From Rhodospirillales bacterium (GTDB lineage: Bacteria > Pseudomonadota > Alphaproteobacteria > Rhodospirillales_A > JACZKS01), in the NCBI GenBank assembly GCA_018648445.1, contig JABGRG010000125.1:1-10326 (forward strand): 10,326 nucleotides of DNA. Direction: 5' to 3'. Every line of letters starts with the position of its first letter. Within the stretch, counting starts at the first letter, position 1. Of the stretch, positions 1 to 5,561 are shown in pieces. The notes under the pieces are model-generated. The model saw nothing but the letters and a program-made list of their open reading frames with translations, did not search any database and was not told where the DNA came from. Position numbers and translations under genes: made by a program.

Positions 1-482
1 CCGAAATGGGGCCGTTTTGTCGACCCGGATGGTGCAACAAACCGGTTCATATGAAGCTCGAAACCCGGACATAGAAAATCCATGGCGTAGTCGATGCGGT
101 TGATGCTCATGCCGGTTATGTGTGCGCCCATGGCGTCGAATTGCTGAAACAACCGTTCTTTGATGCCTTCAAAGCCGTATTCGAGAAGCGTTGCCGAGCG
201 AAACTTTATGAGGAGATTCCACTCGTTCGGTTTGGCGTTGTTTTTGACGAAAATGTTTTCGCCTACCGGGCCGGTGTCGAGAATGAAGGCATACCCGCCC
301 GATGAACCATGCCCCAGCACGTGGGGATGGACCTTACCCGGCCCAATGGAAACCAAAGTTGGTTTTTGCATCTTTGACGCCAGTTCACGCGCTTCTAAGA
401 GGTCGTCCAATGTTTCTTGCGGAAACGCGCCGGTTAGGGCGATATCCAGTTTGTCAAACCCGGCATAAAGCAACTTGACCAT
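1..482 (-). CDS. Possible replication-initiator-like protein, N-terminal part (runs off window)
   Basis: An open frame without a stop runs from an ATG at 482 to the left edge, giving the first 160 residues of a longer protein beginning MVKLLYAGFDKLDIALTG. The start is supported by AAAGGAG about 8 nt upstream. A glycine-rich stretch (HGSSGGYAFILDTGP, about residues 58-72) is followed by a stretch of alternating hydrophobic residues (NEWNLLIKFRSATLLEYG) and the motif SINRIDYAMDF near residue 127. An xxRIDxAxDF motif of this kind is typical of the Rep_trans/RstA-like replication initiation family and its MobT relaxase relatives. Similar proteins occur beside integrases in alphaproteobacterial islands. 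The catalytic Tyr region would lie outside the window, so function is inferred. It is the last visible gene of the minus-strand series behind the HTH gene. It could instead be an uncharacterised island protein that merely shares the RIDYAxDF motif. Confidence 0.7.
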   Translation of the reverse strand, partial: MVKLLYAGFDKLDIALTGAFPQETLDDLLEARELASKMQKPTLVSIGPGKVHPHVLGHGSSGGYAFILDTGPVGENIFVKNNAKPNEWNLLIKFRSATLLEYGFEGIKERLFQQFDAMGAHITGMSINRIDYAMDFLCPGFELHMNRFVAPSGSTKRPHF

Positions 483-485
483 TCC

Positions 486-833
486 TTACGCTCCTTTACG
501 CCTCGTCAATACAGAGGGGGGTGTTACGAAGACCCCCCTCTGCAAAAACCGCCTCGCGCCTGAAAATGGTTGGTTTCGCCGCTTCGCGTCGATGCCGCTT
601 AGGTTTTGGAAGCGGGGAGGGGGAGTTCTAGCGGCAAACACCGCGCAGAAATAAGGGGACGGCTTTAACGCCGTCCCCCAGGTTGCGGGTTGGGAGTGCG
701 AGGCGGGATAGAATCCGAAGTCCGCACCTGCCGAAGCCGTTCCCAAGTTCCGCTCCCAAAATCCCCGGCAACGCGGCAAGCTTTGCCGGGGCAAAACTGG
801 TTGTTGGACTTGAGGCGTGCTGCTATGCGTCAC
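486..833 (-). CDS. Doubtful 115-aa ORF between HTH and Rep-like genes
   Basis: This frame starts with GTG whose GTGA overlaps the TGA stop of the HTH gene by 4 nt. It ends with TAA inside the ribosome-site region of the downstream Rep-like gene, so it exactly fills the gap, as a coupled operon member would. Against it, the product is rich in Arg, Pro, Ser and Phe with no recognisable domain. Much of the length is also taken up by three perfect DNA hairpins (512-542, 655-678, 763-791), more in keeping with a structured non-coding or origin region. There is no clear ribosome site of its own. I do not recognise a family. If it is not a gene, the 347-nt gap is a hairpin-rich regulatory or replication region. 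Confidence 0.3.
   Translation of the reverse strand: MTHSSTPQVQQPVLPRQSLPRCRGFWERNLGTASAGADFGFYPASHSQPATWGTALKPSPYFCAVFAARTPPPRFQNLSGIDAKRRNQPFSGARRFLQRGVFVTPPSVLTRRKGA
512..542. repeat. Perfect inverted repeat, 10-bp arms (hairpin 1)
   Basis: CAGAGGGGGG (512-521) and CCCCCCTCTG (533-542) are perfect inverted copies separated by 11 nt. The hairpin lies about 30 bp upstream of the Rep-like gene's start and could fold in mRNA or in single-stranded DNA. No T-run follows on the minus strand, so it is not a standard terminator. Confidence 0.75.
655..678. repeat. Perfect inverted repeat, 9-bp arms (hairpin 2)
   Basis: GGGGACGGC (655-663) and GCCGTCCCC (670-678) flank the 6-nt loop TTTAAC. It is a very stable GC-rich stem-loop. 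Neither strand has a following T-run, so I do not call it a terminator. It is the middle one of three similar stems in 280 bp. Confidence 0.75.
763..791. repeat. Perfect inverted repeat, 9-bp arms (hairpin 3)
   Basis: CCCCGGCAA (763-771) and TTGCCGGGG (783-791) are separated by 11 nt. It lies 40 bp downstream of the HTH gene's stop. No T-run follows in the direction of transcription. With the two other stems it forms a hairpin cluster. Confidence 0.75.
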
Positions 834-1078
834 GCCCTTGCCCCCAATTCTGAGGTGTTCGAGACGGTGTTCTGGTCGATCAACTCATTGAGATGGCGCA
901 CACGATAGCGCACGGCACCGTTCAGCTTTGCGAACTTGGGTCCGCCACCACGCACGCGCCAGTTTTGGAGCGTGCGAACAGACATGCCGAGCAAGACCGC
1001 CGCTTCCTTCTCGTTTACAAGCCGGTCCGGATGATCGGAACCGAATTGCTCTTGGGTACTTTTGTTTTCGCGGGACAT
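830..1078 (-). CDS. AlpA/excisionase-like helix-turn-helix protein
   Basis: This 82-aa protein has a winged-HTH core of the MerR/AlpA/excisionase type: LVNEKEAAVLLGMSVRTLQNW (about residues 20-40) forms the helix-turn-helix. The following RVRGGGPKF...GAVRYR segment (about 41-59) matches the wing that in this family reads xGxGPxFxKxGxxVRYR. The ATG at 1078 was chosen over the longer frame reaching 1147 because AAGGAGG sits 6 nt upstream and the HTH starts soon after. Such proteins act as recombination directionality factors or transcription regulators of integrative elements, and the integrase lies in the same series, so control of excision is the likely job. The 11-bp dyad at 1158-1193 upstream is a plausible operator for it. 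The class is well supported; the exact role is inferred. Confidence 0.85.
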   Translation of the reverse strand: MSRENKSTQEQFGSDHPDRLVNEKEAAVLLGMSVRTLQNWRVRGGGPKFAKLNGAVRYRVRHLNELIDQNTVSNTSELGARA

Positions 1079-1157
1079 TGCCGCCTCCTTCAAAACGAAT
1101 CGATGCGCTGAAGTTGGCGGATTTTTGAAAGGAGAAATAGACGCCACGAATACTTTT

Positions 1158-1193
1158 AATCACCGCACATTTTGGGCAATAAGTGCGGTGATT
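1158..1193. repeat. 11-bp inverted repeat upstream of the HTH gene, possible operator
   Basis: AATCACCGCAC (1158-1168) and GTGCGGTGATT (1183-1193) are perfect inverted copies with a 14-nt spacer. They sit 80-115 bp upstream of the HTH gene start in an AT-rich promoter region. On the minus strand a TTGCCC box lies in the spacer, so a regulator bound here could cover the -35 region. No T-run follows on the minus strand. Confidence 0.6.
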
Positions 1194-1238
1194 TAACTGT
1201 TTGAATCTATTGAAAAATAGGCCGTTATGGATTTATTC

Positions 1239-1274
1239 GCCGCACTGAAAAACGCTAAGTGCGGCTATTTTTTT
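1239..1274 (+). terminator. Hairpin with T-run on plus strand, sharing the CCGCAC motif
   Basis: GCCGCACT (1239-1246) pairs with AGTGCGGC (1258-1265) around an 11-nt loop, followed on the plus strand by TATTTTTTT. It has the form of an intrinsic terminator for plus-strand transcripts, although no plus-strand gene is visible to its left. It overlaps the TAG stop of the minus-strand 269-aa gene, for which it is in the wrong orientation. The same CCGCAC/GTGCGG arms occur in the dyad 45 bp away, so a protein-binding or alternative-pairing role is also possible. Confidence 0.45.
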
Positions 1275-2074
1275 CGTCCTGATTTTTTCCAAGTTGCCGG
1301 GGCTAGGGTATCCCAGATTCGAATTCTCTTTCGCGCGGAAAGGTCAAATAACTCATCCATCCGGTTCAATATGATATCCTTTTTGACCGGATCAGAGTTC
1401 TGTTGAAGTTGTTCTCGAAACCAAAATTCGGCTTTTTCTTCTTCGCTCGTATCTCGAGATTTGGACCAGTCGAGCGGTTGCACGCCTTTAAGCCATGCGT
1501 CGAACCCTTGCTGATTGATGCGCACGGAACCTCTTCGATGCCTAGAGTCGAGTGCCGGAAAGGTCATCACGTTGATTTCGAGATAATATTTGTGGCCACT
1601 CCCGGCGCGCCACCAATGGGATTGGATGCCGCCAAGGTTTAACAGATTGGCGTCGAAACGGCCTTCACTGAGCGCCTCGATTAAAGCAGCTTTAACGTGG
1701 CAACGTCGCTCATAGGCCGCGTGGTTCGCCATATAGGAAGCATCGGGCGGATAAACAGTGTTCTGTTTTCCAAGGATAAGTGAGCGTCGTTTGATGGCCT
1801 CATCTCGCTTGGCCTTGAGCGCCGCAATTTCCGATGCATCCAAGGCCTTTAAAATGTTGCGGTCGATGCTTTGAACGTTTTCGTCGGCATTGGCAATTCG
1901 AATTTGAAGTTCTTTGTGAGCGTGTGTGCGTTCGTCAGGATGGGCGCGCGTCTCAGCCGCGAGTTCATTGCGCGTCCAATCAGAGCCGTAAAGGCGCATG
2001 CCGAGCAGTTCGAAGGCGTCCGTTAACAGGTAACCGTGTCGAAGTTCGATGATCAAATCGTCGTTGTGCGCCAT
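1265..2074 (-). CDS. Unrecognised 269-aa protein between integrase and HTH genes
   Basis: I do not recognise a named family. The N-terminus (YLLTDAFELLGMRLYGSDWT, residues 15-34) resembles a motif often seen at the start of small proteins encoded beside integrases in alphaproteobacterial elements. Residues about 50-100 are charged and helical, probably a coiled coil. A conserved-looking middle part carries GGIQSHWWRAGSGHKYYLEI (148-167). The C-terminus (FDLSARKRIRIWDTLAP, then WKKSGRKK) is strongly basic and could bind DNA. The ATG at 2074 has AGGA about 10 nt upstream. It lies 107 nt downstream of the integrase on the same strand, behind palindromic repeats likely to contain its promoter or operator. 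A role in element maintenance or regulation is only an inference from position. Confidence 0.75.
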   Translation of the reverse strand: MAHNDDLIIELRHGYLLTDAFELLGMRLYGSDWTRNELAAETRAHPDERTHAHKELQIRIANADENVQSIDRNILKALDASEIAALKAKRDEAIKRRSLILGKQNTVYPPDASYMANHAAYERRCHVKAALIEALSEGRFDANLLNLGGIQSHWWRAGSGHKYYLEINVMTFPALDSRHRRGSVRINQQGFDAWLKGVQPLDWSKSRDTSEEEKAEFWFREQLQQNSDPVKKDIILNRMDELFDLSARKRIRIWDTLAPATWKKSGRKK

Positions 2075-2106
2075 GCCGTCGATGTCCTGTTTGGAGGAGG
2101 GTGCAA

Positions 2107-2170
2107 CACGTTACGTATACGTATACGGAATTTTGGCAACCAAGGCACGATCACGTTACATATACGTGAC
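2107..2170. repeat. Palindromic repeats CACGTTAC / CGTATACGTATACG, possible operator
   Basis: CACGTTAC occurs twice in direct orientation (2107-2114 and 2152-2159), each followed by a TATACG-containing palindrome. The first continues as the 14-bp palindrome CGTATACGTATACG (2114-2127). The second is part of TCACGT-N7-ACGTGA (2151-2169). They fill the gap between the integrase stop and the 269-aa gene. On the minus strand a weak promoter (TTGGTT, 18 bp, TATACG) overlaps the first palindrome, so a repressor bound here would control the 269-aa gene and those behind it. Confidence 0.6.
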
Positions 2171-2181
2171 GGTCATTCGAA

Positions 2182-3366
2182 TTATTTGGGTCCGGGTGCG
2201 TCCTCTATTGACCCCGTCCCATTCAAAGCATCGGCGATAGTCCCCGATGTCCGTTCCGCAGCCGACCGCATAGGATCATCGGCAAGGTGGGCATAGCGGG
2301 CCGTCGTCTGGACGTTGGTGTGACCGAGTAATTTCCCGGTCATGTACAGCGTATCCCCGGAACCGACCGAGAATGACGCGAAGGTATGGCGAAGATCATG
2401 GATGCGAACGTCGGTAATACCGGCTTTTTCCCGGATGCGCCGCCACGGGTGTTGCAGGTCGTTTAGGTGCTGACCCGGGTTTTTCCCGGTAATAACATAC
2501 GGGTTATCCGGTATTTGATCGATATTGGCGAGACATTCCAAGGCCGCTTGACCGAGGTAAATCTTCTTTTTACCGGTCTTTGAGTCGGGTAGCTCAATAA
2601 CGTTACCCTTGATATAGGACCACTTGAGGGTCTGGACTTCACCGAGGCGGCAACCCGTGAACAGGAGTAACCGGTATGCGTTGATCGCGGACCCGATCTC
2701 AGACCCGGTATTTTCGGCTTCCGCCAGCACTTGGCCAAGGCGTTCGATTTCTTCCGGGGTGAGATAACGTTCGCGTTTTTCTTCTTTGTACTTTTTGACA
2801 TGACGGCACGGGTTCGACCCGTCCGCTCGAAGTCCCCAGACCTCACACAGATTGAACAACTTGGACAACACGCCAAGGGTCCGGTTCGCTTGATAGGGCT
2901 TTTCGCGCATGTCGTTATGGACCTTGGTGATGTCGGTCCGGGTGATATCGGAAATCTTGTGCGCGCCTATGGCGGGTTTGATGAAGAGTTCGACCGAACG
3001 CCCGTATTCCTTCGCCGTGCTTTCCTTGCAATGGACCGGGACGTATTCGGTCATGAACCGGTCACAGACGACGCCAATCGTTGGCGCGCGCCGTTGGGTG
3101 TGAATGTCCTCTGCCGGGTTCTCGCCTTTGGCAATGTCGCCTAACAGCTTCTTGGCTTCCTTGCGCGCTTCCTCTGGCGTCATGACGCCGTGGGGCGCGA
3201 TGGTGACGCGCCGCGTCCTTCCGCCGCTTCGGTATTGGACGAGGAAGGACTTCCGTCCCGAACGCATGACGCGAACGCCGAAACAGGCAAGCTCGCTATC
3301 CCAAACGAAGTAATCCGTGTCTCGCACTTCCAAGGCTTCTACGCTACGCTTTGTGAGCTTCGGCAT
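2182..3366 (-). CDS. int: Tyrosine-type site-specific integrase
   Basis: This 394-aa tyrosine recombinase would integrate and excise the element at the adjacent tRNA-derived site. The N-terminal arm-binding domain (residues about 1-90; DUF4102 type) contains FGVRVMRSGRKSFLVQYR. A SAM-like core-binding domain covers about 100-190 and the catalytic domain about 205-375. Catalytic residues can be read: Arg in TGCRLGE, Lys in the SKTGKKK beta-hairpin, His-x-x-Arg in HDLRHTFAS, His in LLGHTNVQTT, and the nucleophile Tyr in ARYAHL. All are present and the length is normal, so it should be active. The ATG at 3366 was chosen over an upstream TTG because GAAGGAAG precedes it and MPKLTKR is the usual start of the family. 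It points away from the att site at 3545-3589 and is preceded by phased GGAAGCA repeats that may bind the integrase or Xis. Confidence 0.95.
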   Translation of the reverse strand: MPKLTKRSVEALEVRDTDYFVWDSELACFGVRVMRSGRKSFLVQYRSGGRTRRVTIAPHGVMTPEEARKEAKKLLGDIAKGENPAEDIHTQRRAPTIGVVCDRFMTEYVPVHCKESTAKEYGRSVELFIKPAIGAHKISDITRTDITKVHNDMREKPYQANRTLGVLSKLFNLCEVWGLRADGSNPCRHVKKYKEEKRERYLTPEEIERLGQVLAEAENTGSEIGSAINAYRLLLFTGCRLGEVQTLKWSYIKGNVIELPDSKTGKKKIYLGQAALECLANIDQIPDNPYVITGKNPGQHLNDLQHPWRRIREKAGITDVRIHDLRHTFASFSVGSGDTLYMTGKLLGHTNVQTTARYAHLADDPMRSAAERTSGTIADALNGTGSIEDAPGPK

Positions 3367-3392
3367 AATTCCGTTCTTCCTTCTCAATGATA

Positions 3393-3435
3393 TATGGAAG
3401 CACTATGGAAGCAGTAGGGCGGGAATTGGGAAGCA
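3393..3435. repeat. Three phased GGAAGCA direct repeats between integrase and att
   Basis: GGAAGCA occurs at 3396-3402, 3407-3413 and 3429-3435, at distances of 11 and 22 bp, so all three face the same side of the helix. The first two extend to TATGGAAGCA. They lie 27 bp upstream of the integrase start and 110-150 bp from the att core. This position fits arm-type integrase sites, excisionase sites or an autoregulatory operator. A minus-strand TTGTCA box (3436-3441) abuts the third copy. A further pair, ACGTTTAA, occurs at 3463-3470 and 3476-3483. Confidence 0.6.
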
Positions 3436-3544
3436 TGACAAGGTATGTAAGGGTAAAAGTGAACGTTTAATAAGTACGTTTAAACAGTAAGTTATGTATG
3501 TTTACCGAAATCAGGCGCAATTGGACGTAACACAACTAAACTAA

Positions 3545-3589
3545 CTCATAACCTGAAGGTCGTTGGTTCAAATCCAACCCCCGCAACCA
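3545..3589 (+). other. Attachment site: 3' half of initiator tRNA-Met (attR-like)
   Basis: The 45-bp segment reads as the 3' half of tRNA-fMet. It has the anticodon loop CTCATAA with the CAT anticodon, CCTGAAGGTCG, a T-arm with stem GTTGG (3562-3566), loop TTCAAAT and stem CCAAC (3574-3578), acceptor strand CCCCGCA, discriminator A and encoded CCA. The A at position 72 fits the C1-A72 mismatch of initiator tRNAs. The 5' half is absent: the bases before 3545 do not form a D-arm or pair with the acceptor strand. It is therefore a duplicated fragment, as left when an element integrates into the 3' end of a tRNA gene. With the integrase on its 5' side, the element extends to the left and this is its right boundary. 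The exact core length can only be set by comparison with the intact copy. Confidence 0.85.
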
Positions 3590-3592
3590 AAT

Positions 3593-3625
3593 AAGCCCGT
3601 AACCTCAAATGGTTACGGGCTTTTT
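3593..3625 (+). terminator. Rho-independent terminator just after the tRNA fragment
   Basis: AAGCCCGTAACC (3593-3604) and GGTTACGGGCTT (3611-3622) form a 12-bp perfect stem with loop TCAAAT, followed by a T-run to 3625. It starts 3 bp after the CCA end and is in tRNA orientation. It is probably the native terminator of the tRNA-fMet gene, left on the distal side by the insertion, and it marks the start of pre-existing DNA or of a second element. Confidence 0.9.
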
Positions 3626-3716
3626 GATTCCTGGTCAATGCGCCGAAATAAGTCATGTCAATACTGCGTCAACAAGTAGGCGGGCGAGCACTGGCACTGT
3701 TTTGCGCGGTATTTAT

Positions 3717-3744
3717 TATAATGTCGTACTGTGATATACACAGT
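3717..3744 (+). promoter_or_regulatory. Probable promoter and operator-like dyad for the 347-aa gene
   Basis: A perfect -10 hexamer TATAAT lies at 3717-3722 in an AT-rich tract, with no good -35 box at the usual distance. Right behind it is an inverted repeat ACTGTG-ATATA-CACAGT (3728-3744) at the expected transcription start, where a bound repressor would block initiation. The gene start at 3836 is about 100 nt downstream, leaving a long AT-rich leader. The 469-bp gap from 3367 to 3835 holds only this, the att fragment, the terminator and the integrase-side repeats. Confidence 0.45.
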
Positions 3745-3835
3745 GTAGTGTGAAAATATATTGCAAATACATTATGTAGAATGAGCAATGCAACTTCCGT
3801 GAAATGTTTTATAAGTATTTTTAGGTAATTTTACG

Positions 3836-4879
3836 ATGGCTGATATTGGATCTCTTTGGGCAGGGCGGGTTTATGGTACGAATACGGGGAATCTGTTCGT
3901 AAAACTGGTTCCATCTGAAGATGGTGTAACTGGAACGTTACGATTTATGGATTCTATTTTTGGAATCGTGGTTTATGAATTGACCGGTAATTTTGTAGAC
4001 GGAAAATTGAGTTTGATGGGCGAGCCAACGCAGGCTGCTCCCGGTGTCGAAGTTGGAAAGATAACTGTTGATGCAACGCTACAGCAACAGGGAGGTCTTC
4101 ATGGAGAATGGAACACTGAACTCGGAACCGCTGGAACTTTTGAGCTTTTTCCTCATGATTTAAGAAGGCCAAATCAGGTTGACCAAGCAGGTTCCCCTGT
4201 TCCTGAACAATTTCATACATCCCGCTTAACAGTGGGAGCAGTTCGCTTGTACCTGGAGGATGTTCGAGGTGTATCGAATGCGATCCGAAAGGATTTTTCT
4301 GTTGGGCGAGTTATCGTAACATATAAAATTTCTGGCATAGACAGGACGCGCTACTTTGAGGATTTTGAAAAAGATGTTCCTGCCGATACAGAAATCCAAT
4401 ATTTAAAACTTATCATCCAAGAACCAGAGGCGCATGGAATTAATAAGCTTGTGATTGTCGAGTTAGACTCGCAGGGTCGAAACGATGTTATTGTTCAGAG
4501 TATTAATGAGTCCTGGGCTATAGGAAGATCAGAATCGCTTGTGAGGCACATGCAGCGGTACGAGAAAAGTTTAGTCACAAATTTCAGAAAGTTTGGGCTC
4601 GGATTAAATCAAATAATTTTTGCGGCAATGCTTGTCCTTATTCCAGAAGTTGAGACTATTACTGAACGGGCAATATTTGCATTCATTGTTTTCGGGTTGC
4701 TGATGGGAATTGTATGGGCTCATCAAAGGTTTCTTCCAAATGTAATTGTGAGTTTCTCAGTGAGGAAGCCAGGTATTATAAAGCGAATGTGGCCGGTATT
4801 TCTGTCTTGGCTGATTGCTGCAACGGCATCCTTAGCAGCGGCGCTTGCATTCTATTTGTTGACCAAAGACTCATCTTGA
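3836..4879 (+). CDS. Unrecognised 347-aa protein with C-terminal membrane helices, accessory cargo
   Basis: I do not recognise the family. Residues 1-108 look like a small all-beta domain, beginning GSLWAGRVYGTNTGNLFVKL and with repeated G-x-hydrophobic strands, somewhat like a lipocalin or other small barrel. Residues about 128-225 are a second mixed domain (SRLTVGAVRLYLEDVRG...). A basic helical stretch (232-254) leads into three predicted membrane helices at about 255-270, 279-295 and 318-341, with a short polar tail. No signal peptide is seen, so the N-terminal 250 residues are probably cytoplasmic. AGGTAA lies about 8 nt before the ATG at 3836. It is markedly more AT-rich than its neighbours, in the opposite orientation to them and directly next to an att site, so it is likely horizontally acquired cargo. 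A sensor domain joined to a membrane effector is typical of phage-defence proteins, but that is inference. Confidence 0.85.
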   Translation: MADIGSLWAGRVYGTNTGNLFVKLVPSEDGVTGTLRFMDSIFGIVVYELTGNFVDGKLSLMGEPTQAAPGVEVGKITVDATLQQQGGLHGEWNTELGTAGTFELFPHDLRRPNQVDQAGSPVPEQFHTSRLTVGAVRLYLEDVRGVSNAIRKDFSVGRVIVTYKISGIDRTRYFEDFEKDVPADTEIQYLKLIIQEPEAHGINKLVIVELDSQGRNDVIVQSINESWAIGRSESLVRHMQRYEKSLVTNFRKFGLGLNQIIFAAMLVLIPEVETITERAIFAFIVFGLLMGIVWAHQRFLPNVIVSFSVRKPGIIKRMWPVFLSWLIAATASLAAALAFYLLTKDSS

Positions 4880-4906
4880 TGCTTGCTGACCGGCAAGCGC
4901 GATGAT

Positions 4907-5221
4907 CTACGGCTGATTAAAACAGGTCGGCATGGAGAGCTTGCGCAGAGCGTTGTGGGCAAGACCAAGGTGCTGGGTCATGGGCAGGGTCCAGGTGGGG
5001 ATGAGATCCGCCATAGCCGCAGCGTGCCCCTCTATTTCCTCAATCACCTGCTTGATGTTGTGGGTGCCGTTGTATTCTTCGGCTGAATTGCGCAGGTCCT
5101 TGCATATAACCATGATGGTGCCGTATGTGTGCAACGCCTCGACCTGGCTATTGGCTTCTTCTAGGACTTTCAGCAAAACAGAAATTGCCTCCAGATGAGC
5201 CTTAACATCTTGATACATCAT
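4907..5221 (-). CDS. Unrecognised 104-aa helical protein at the end of the head operon
   Basis: The ATG at 5221 forms an ATGA overlap with the TGA stop of the DUF2190 gene, so translation is probably coupled. A second in-frame ATG follows directly. The product appears all-helical, with amphipathic stretches at about 5-30 (VKAHLEAISVLLKVLEEANS) and 52-75, and has no membrane helix or known motif. The longer frame up to 5353 lies inside the DUF2190 gene and is not used. The place after the capsid cement gene is normally taken by head-tail connector genes, but this protein does not look like one. It may be a phage accessory protein. It ends 27 bp from the convergent 347-aa gene. Confidence 0.7.
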   Translation of the reverse strand: MMYQDVKAHLEAISVLLKVLEEANSQVEALHTYGTIMVICKDLRNSAEEYNGTHNIKQVIEEIEGHAAAMADLIPTWTLPMTQHLGLAHNALRKLSMPTCFNQP

Positions 5222-5559
5222 GCCGCCACCGTCGCGATCCCGTCGAGCCGAACTTTGATTGTTGCCGTGCCGTTGCCAGCAGCTAGGGTCGCAACACCAA
5301 GGGGGAACATGCCGGTTGCAGGCACGACCACCTTGCCGGTGCTGCTGTTCCACGCCACCCGGTCGCCCTGAGCGATGACGGCGGTGGATAGCTTGGGCAG
5401 TTCGTAAACGCCAACGGTAGCGATCTCGACCTCATCTCCGGCCACAGCGTCCAGCACCGATATGCCAAAAATGTTGCCGACAAGCACGCCGTCGCCGCTG
5501 GCGATGTTGGCCGCTGCCGTGACGGTAATAATATTTCCGTCCTGAATAAATGTCTTCAT
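5218..5559 (-). CDS. DUF2190 family capsid cement (decoration) protein
   Basis: This 113-aa protein is almost entirely beta-structured and rich in Gly, Ala, Val and Thr. It begins MKTFIQDGNIITVTAAANIASGD and carries GVLVGNIFGISV and a late RVAWNSSTGKVV. This pattern matches DUF2190 proteins, small phage head proteins encoded after the major capsid gene and thought to stabilise the shell. The start was set at ATG 5559 rather than at the TTG two codons upstream, because AAAGGA lies 8 nt before it and the upstream gene stops at 5562. It sits directly after the gpW-like gene and overlaps the next gene by 4 nt. Confidence 0.85.
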   Translation of the reverse strand: MKTFIQDGNIITVTAAANIASGDGVLVGNIFGISVLDAVAGDEVEIATVGVYELPKLSTAVIAQGDRVAWNSSTGKVVVPATGMFPLGVATLAAGNGTATIKVRLDGIATVAA

Positions 5560-5561
5560 AG

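Noticed and set aside
1181..1189. AAGTGCGGT, identical to the core DNA uptake sequence of Haemophilus influenzae
   Set aside because: It is an arm of a local inverted repeat, and the exact core was seen only here in the window (AAGTGCGGC at 1257-1265 is a near match inside another hairpin). The gene content does not suggest Pasteurellaceae.
2731..3144. 137-aa open frames on both strands inside the integrase region
   Set aside because: They are out of frame with or antisense to the integrase, whose catalytic residues are all present.
3393..3435. Short repeats as a CRISPR array
   Set aside because: The units are 7-10 bp with 1-15 bp gaps, far too short for repeat-spacer structure, and no cas gene is visible.
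3480..3589. A complete tRNA gene ending at 3589
   Set aside because: The sequence upstream of 3545 gives no D-arm and no 5' acceptor strand to pair with CCCCGC, so only a 3' half is present.
3692..3705. TGGCAC...TTGC resembling a sigma-54 promoter before the 347-aa gene
   Set aside because: The distance between the GG and GC pairs is 9 bp, one short of the strict 10 bp, and no activator site is seen. The TATAAT at 3717-3722 is a better candidate.
4881..4898. GCTTGC-N6-GCAAGC hairpin between the convergent 347-aa and 104-aa genes
   Set aside because: The 6-bp stem is short and no T-run follows on either strand, so it is not supported as a terminator.
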